In this document: positions 13,317-13,335 of the stretch, one piece after another
Position numbering within the stretch: position 1 is the stretch's first letter
Layout: every line of letters begins with the position of its first letter
Source of the DNA: Anaerolineae bacterium
GTDB lineage: Bacteria > Chloroflexota > Anaerolineae > B4-G1 > SLSP01
Direction of reading: 5' to 3'
DNA: 13,335 bases
Assembly (NCBI GenBank): GCA_016934645.1
Contig: JAFGSL010000305.1
Coordinates: 1-13,335, forward strand
The notes under the pieces: model-generated
The model's database searches: none
Told to the model about the DNA's origin: nothing
What the model saw: only the letters and a program-made list of their open reading frames with translations
Position numbers and translations under genes: made by a program

Positions 13317-13335
13317 ATGAAAATCAGTTATCAGC
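13317..13335 (+). CDS. first codons of a further gene, product unknown, possibly a transposase
   Basis: An ATG at 13317, preceded by GAGGG (13308-13312), opens a frame reading MKISYQ that runs off the window. An in-frame ATG at 13299 would add six residues (MPPEGA). The change to AT-richer sequence, the compact promoter just upstream and the short leader resemble the left end of an insertion sequence, but too little is visible to identify a product or a terminal inverted repeat. Confidence 0.35.

Overview
The window is a 13.3 kb stretch of bacterial chromosome, GC-rich, with every supported gene on the + strand. It most resembles a Chloroflexota (Anaerolineae-like) genome. The clues are a secreted protein with a YLPLVLRN-type motif between an Ig-like and a carbohydrate-binding-like domain, a Ser/Thr kinase/FHA and PP2C signalling set, a LysM protein with Pro/Thr-rich linkers, and short tandem repeats between genes. 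This assignment is inference from gene style; no rRNA or other marker gene is present.

Layout. 1-99 is the 3' end of a membrane protein, probably a transporter. 100-363 is intergenic and holds a 14-unit array of 8-bp repeats. 364-2630 carries two cyclophilin-type peptidyl-prolyl isomerase genes: one membrane-anchored with a very basic Ser/Lys-rich N-terminal tail, the other a lipoprotein fusing a DsbA-like thioredoxin domain (CGHC) to a cyclophilin domain. 2641-6048 encodes an 1135-residue protein with tandem class III nucleotide cyclase domains, a P-loop ATPase and a helical repeat tail, the architecture of mammalian soluble adenylyl cyclase. Overlapping it by 17 nt, 6032-7918 encodes a membrane protein with a zinc ribbon, a degenerate kinase-like region and a PP2C phosphatase. 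7950-8981 encodes a secreted two-domain protein. 9200-10777 encodes a membrane-anchored protein with two LysM domains and a peptidase-MA-like domain whose HExxH motif reads RELTH. 10880-12154 encodes a cytosolic Ser/Thr kinase with a C-terminal FHA domain. 12197-13210 encodes a TIM-barrel, glycosidase-like protein with a C-terminal membrane helix. The last 125 bases hold a candidate promoter and the first codons of a further gene, possibly a transposase.

How the parts may work together (inference). The first five complete genes are packed with gaps of 5, 10, -17 and 31 nt and probably form one transcription unit. Two extracytoplasmic folding factors (disulfide/proline isomerisation) are followed by a cyclic-nucleotide and phospho-Ser/Thr signalling pair. 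A second block contributes cell-wall binding (LysM), a kinase that can both write and read phosphothreonine, and a glycosidase-like membrane protein. A theme of envelope protein folding and envelope signalling fits, but no partner relationship is proven by the sequence.

The most notable signals are: the DsbA-cyclophilin fusion with a well-placed Shine-Dalgarno and in-frame ATG exactly at the domain joint, suggesting a second, free cyclophilin product; the sAC-like cyclase, in which catalytic residues are split between C1 and C2 and residues corresponding to the bicarbonate-binding Lys/Arg pair appear present; the zinc-ribbon/pseudokinase/PP2C fusion; the altered metallopeptidase motif; and a nested inverted-repeat structure ahead of the LysM gene.
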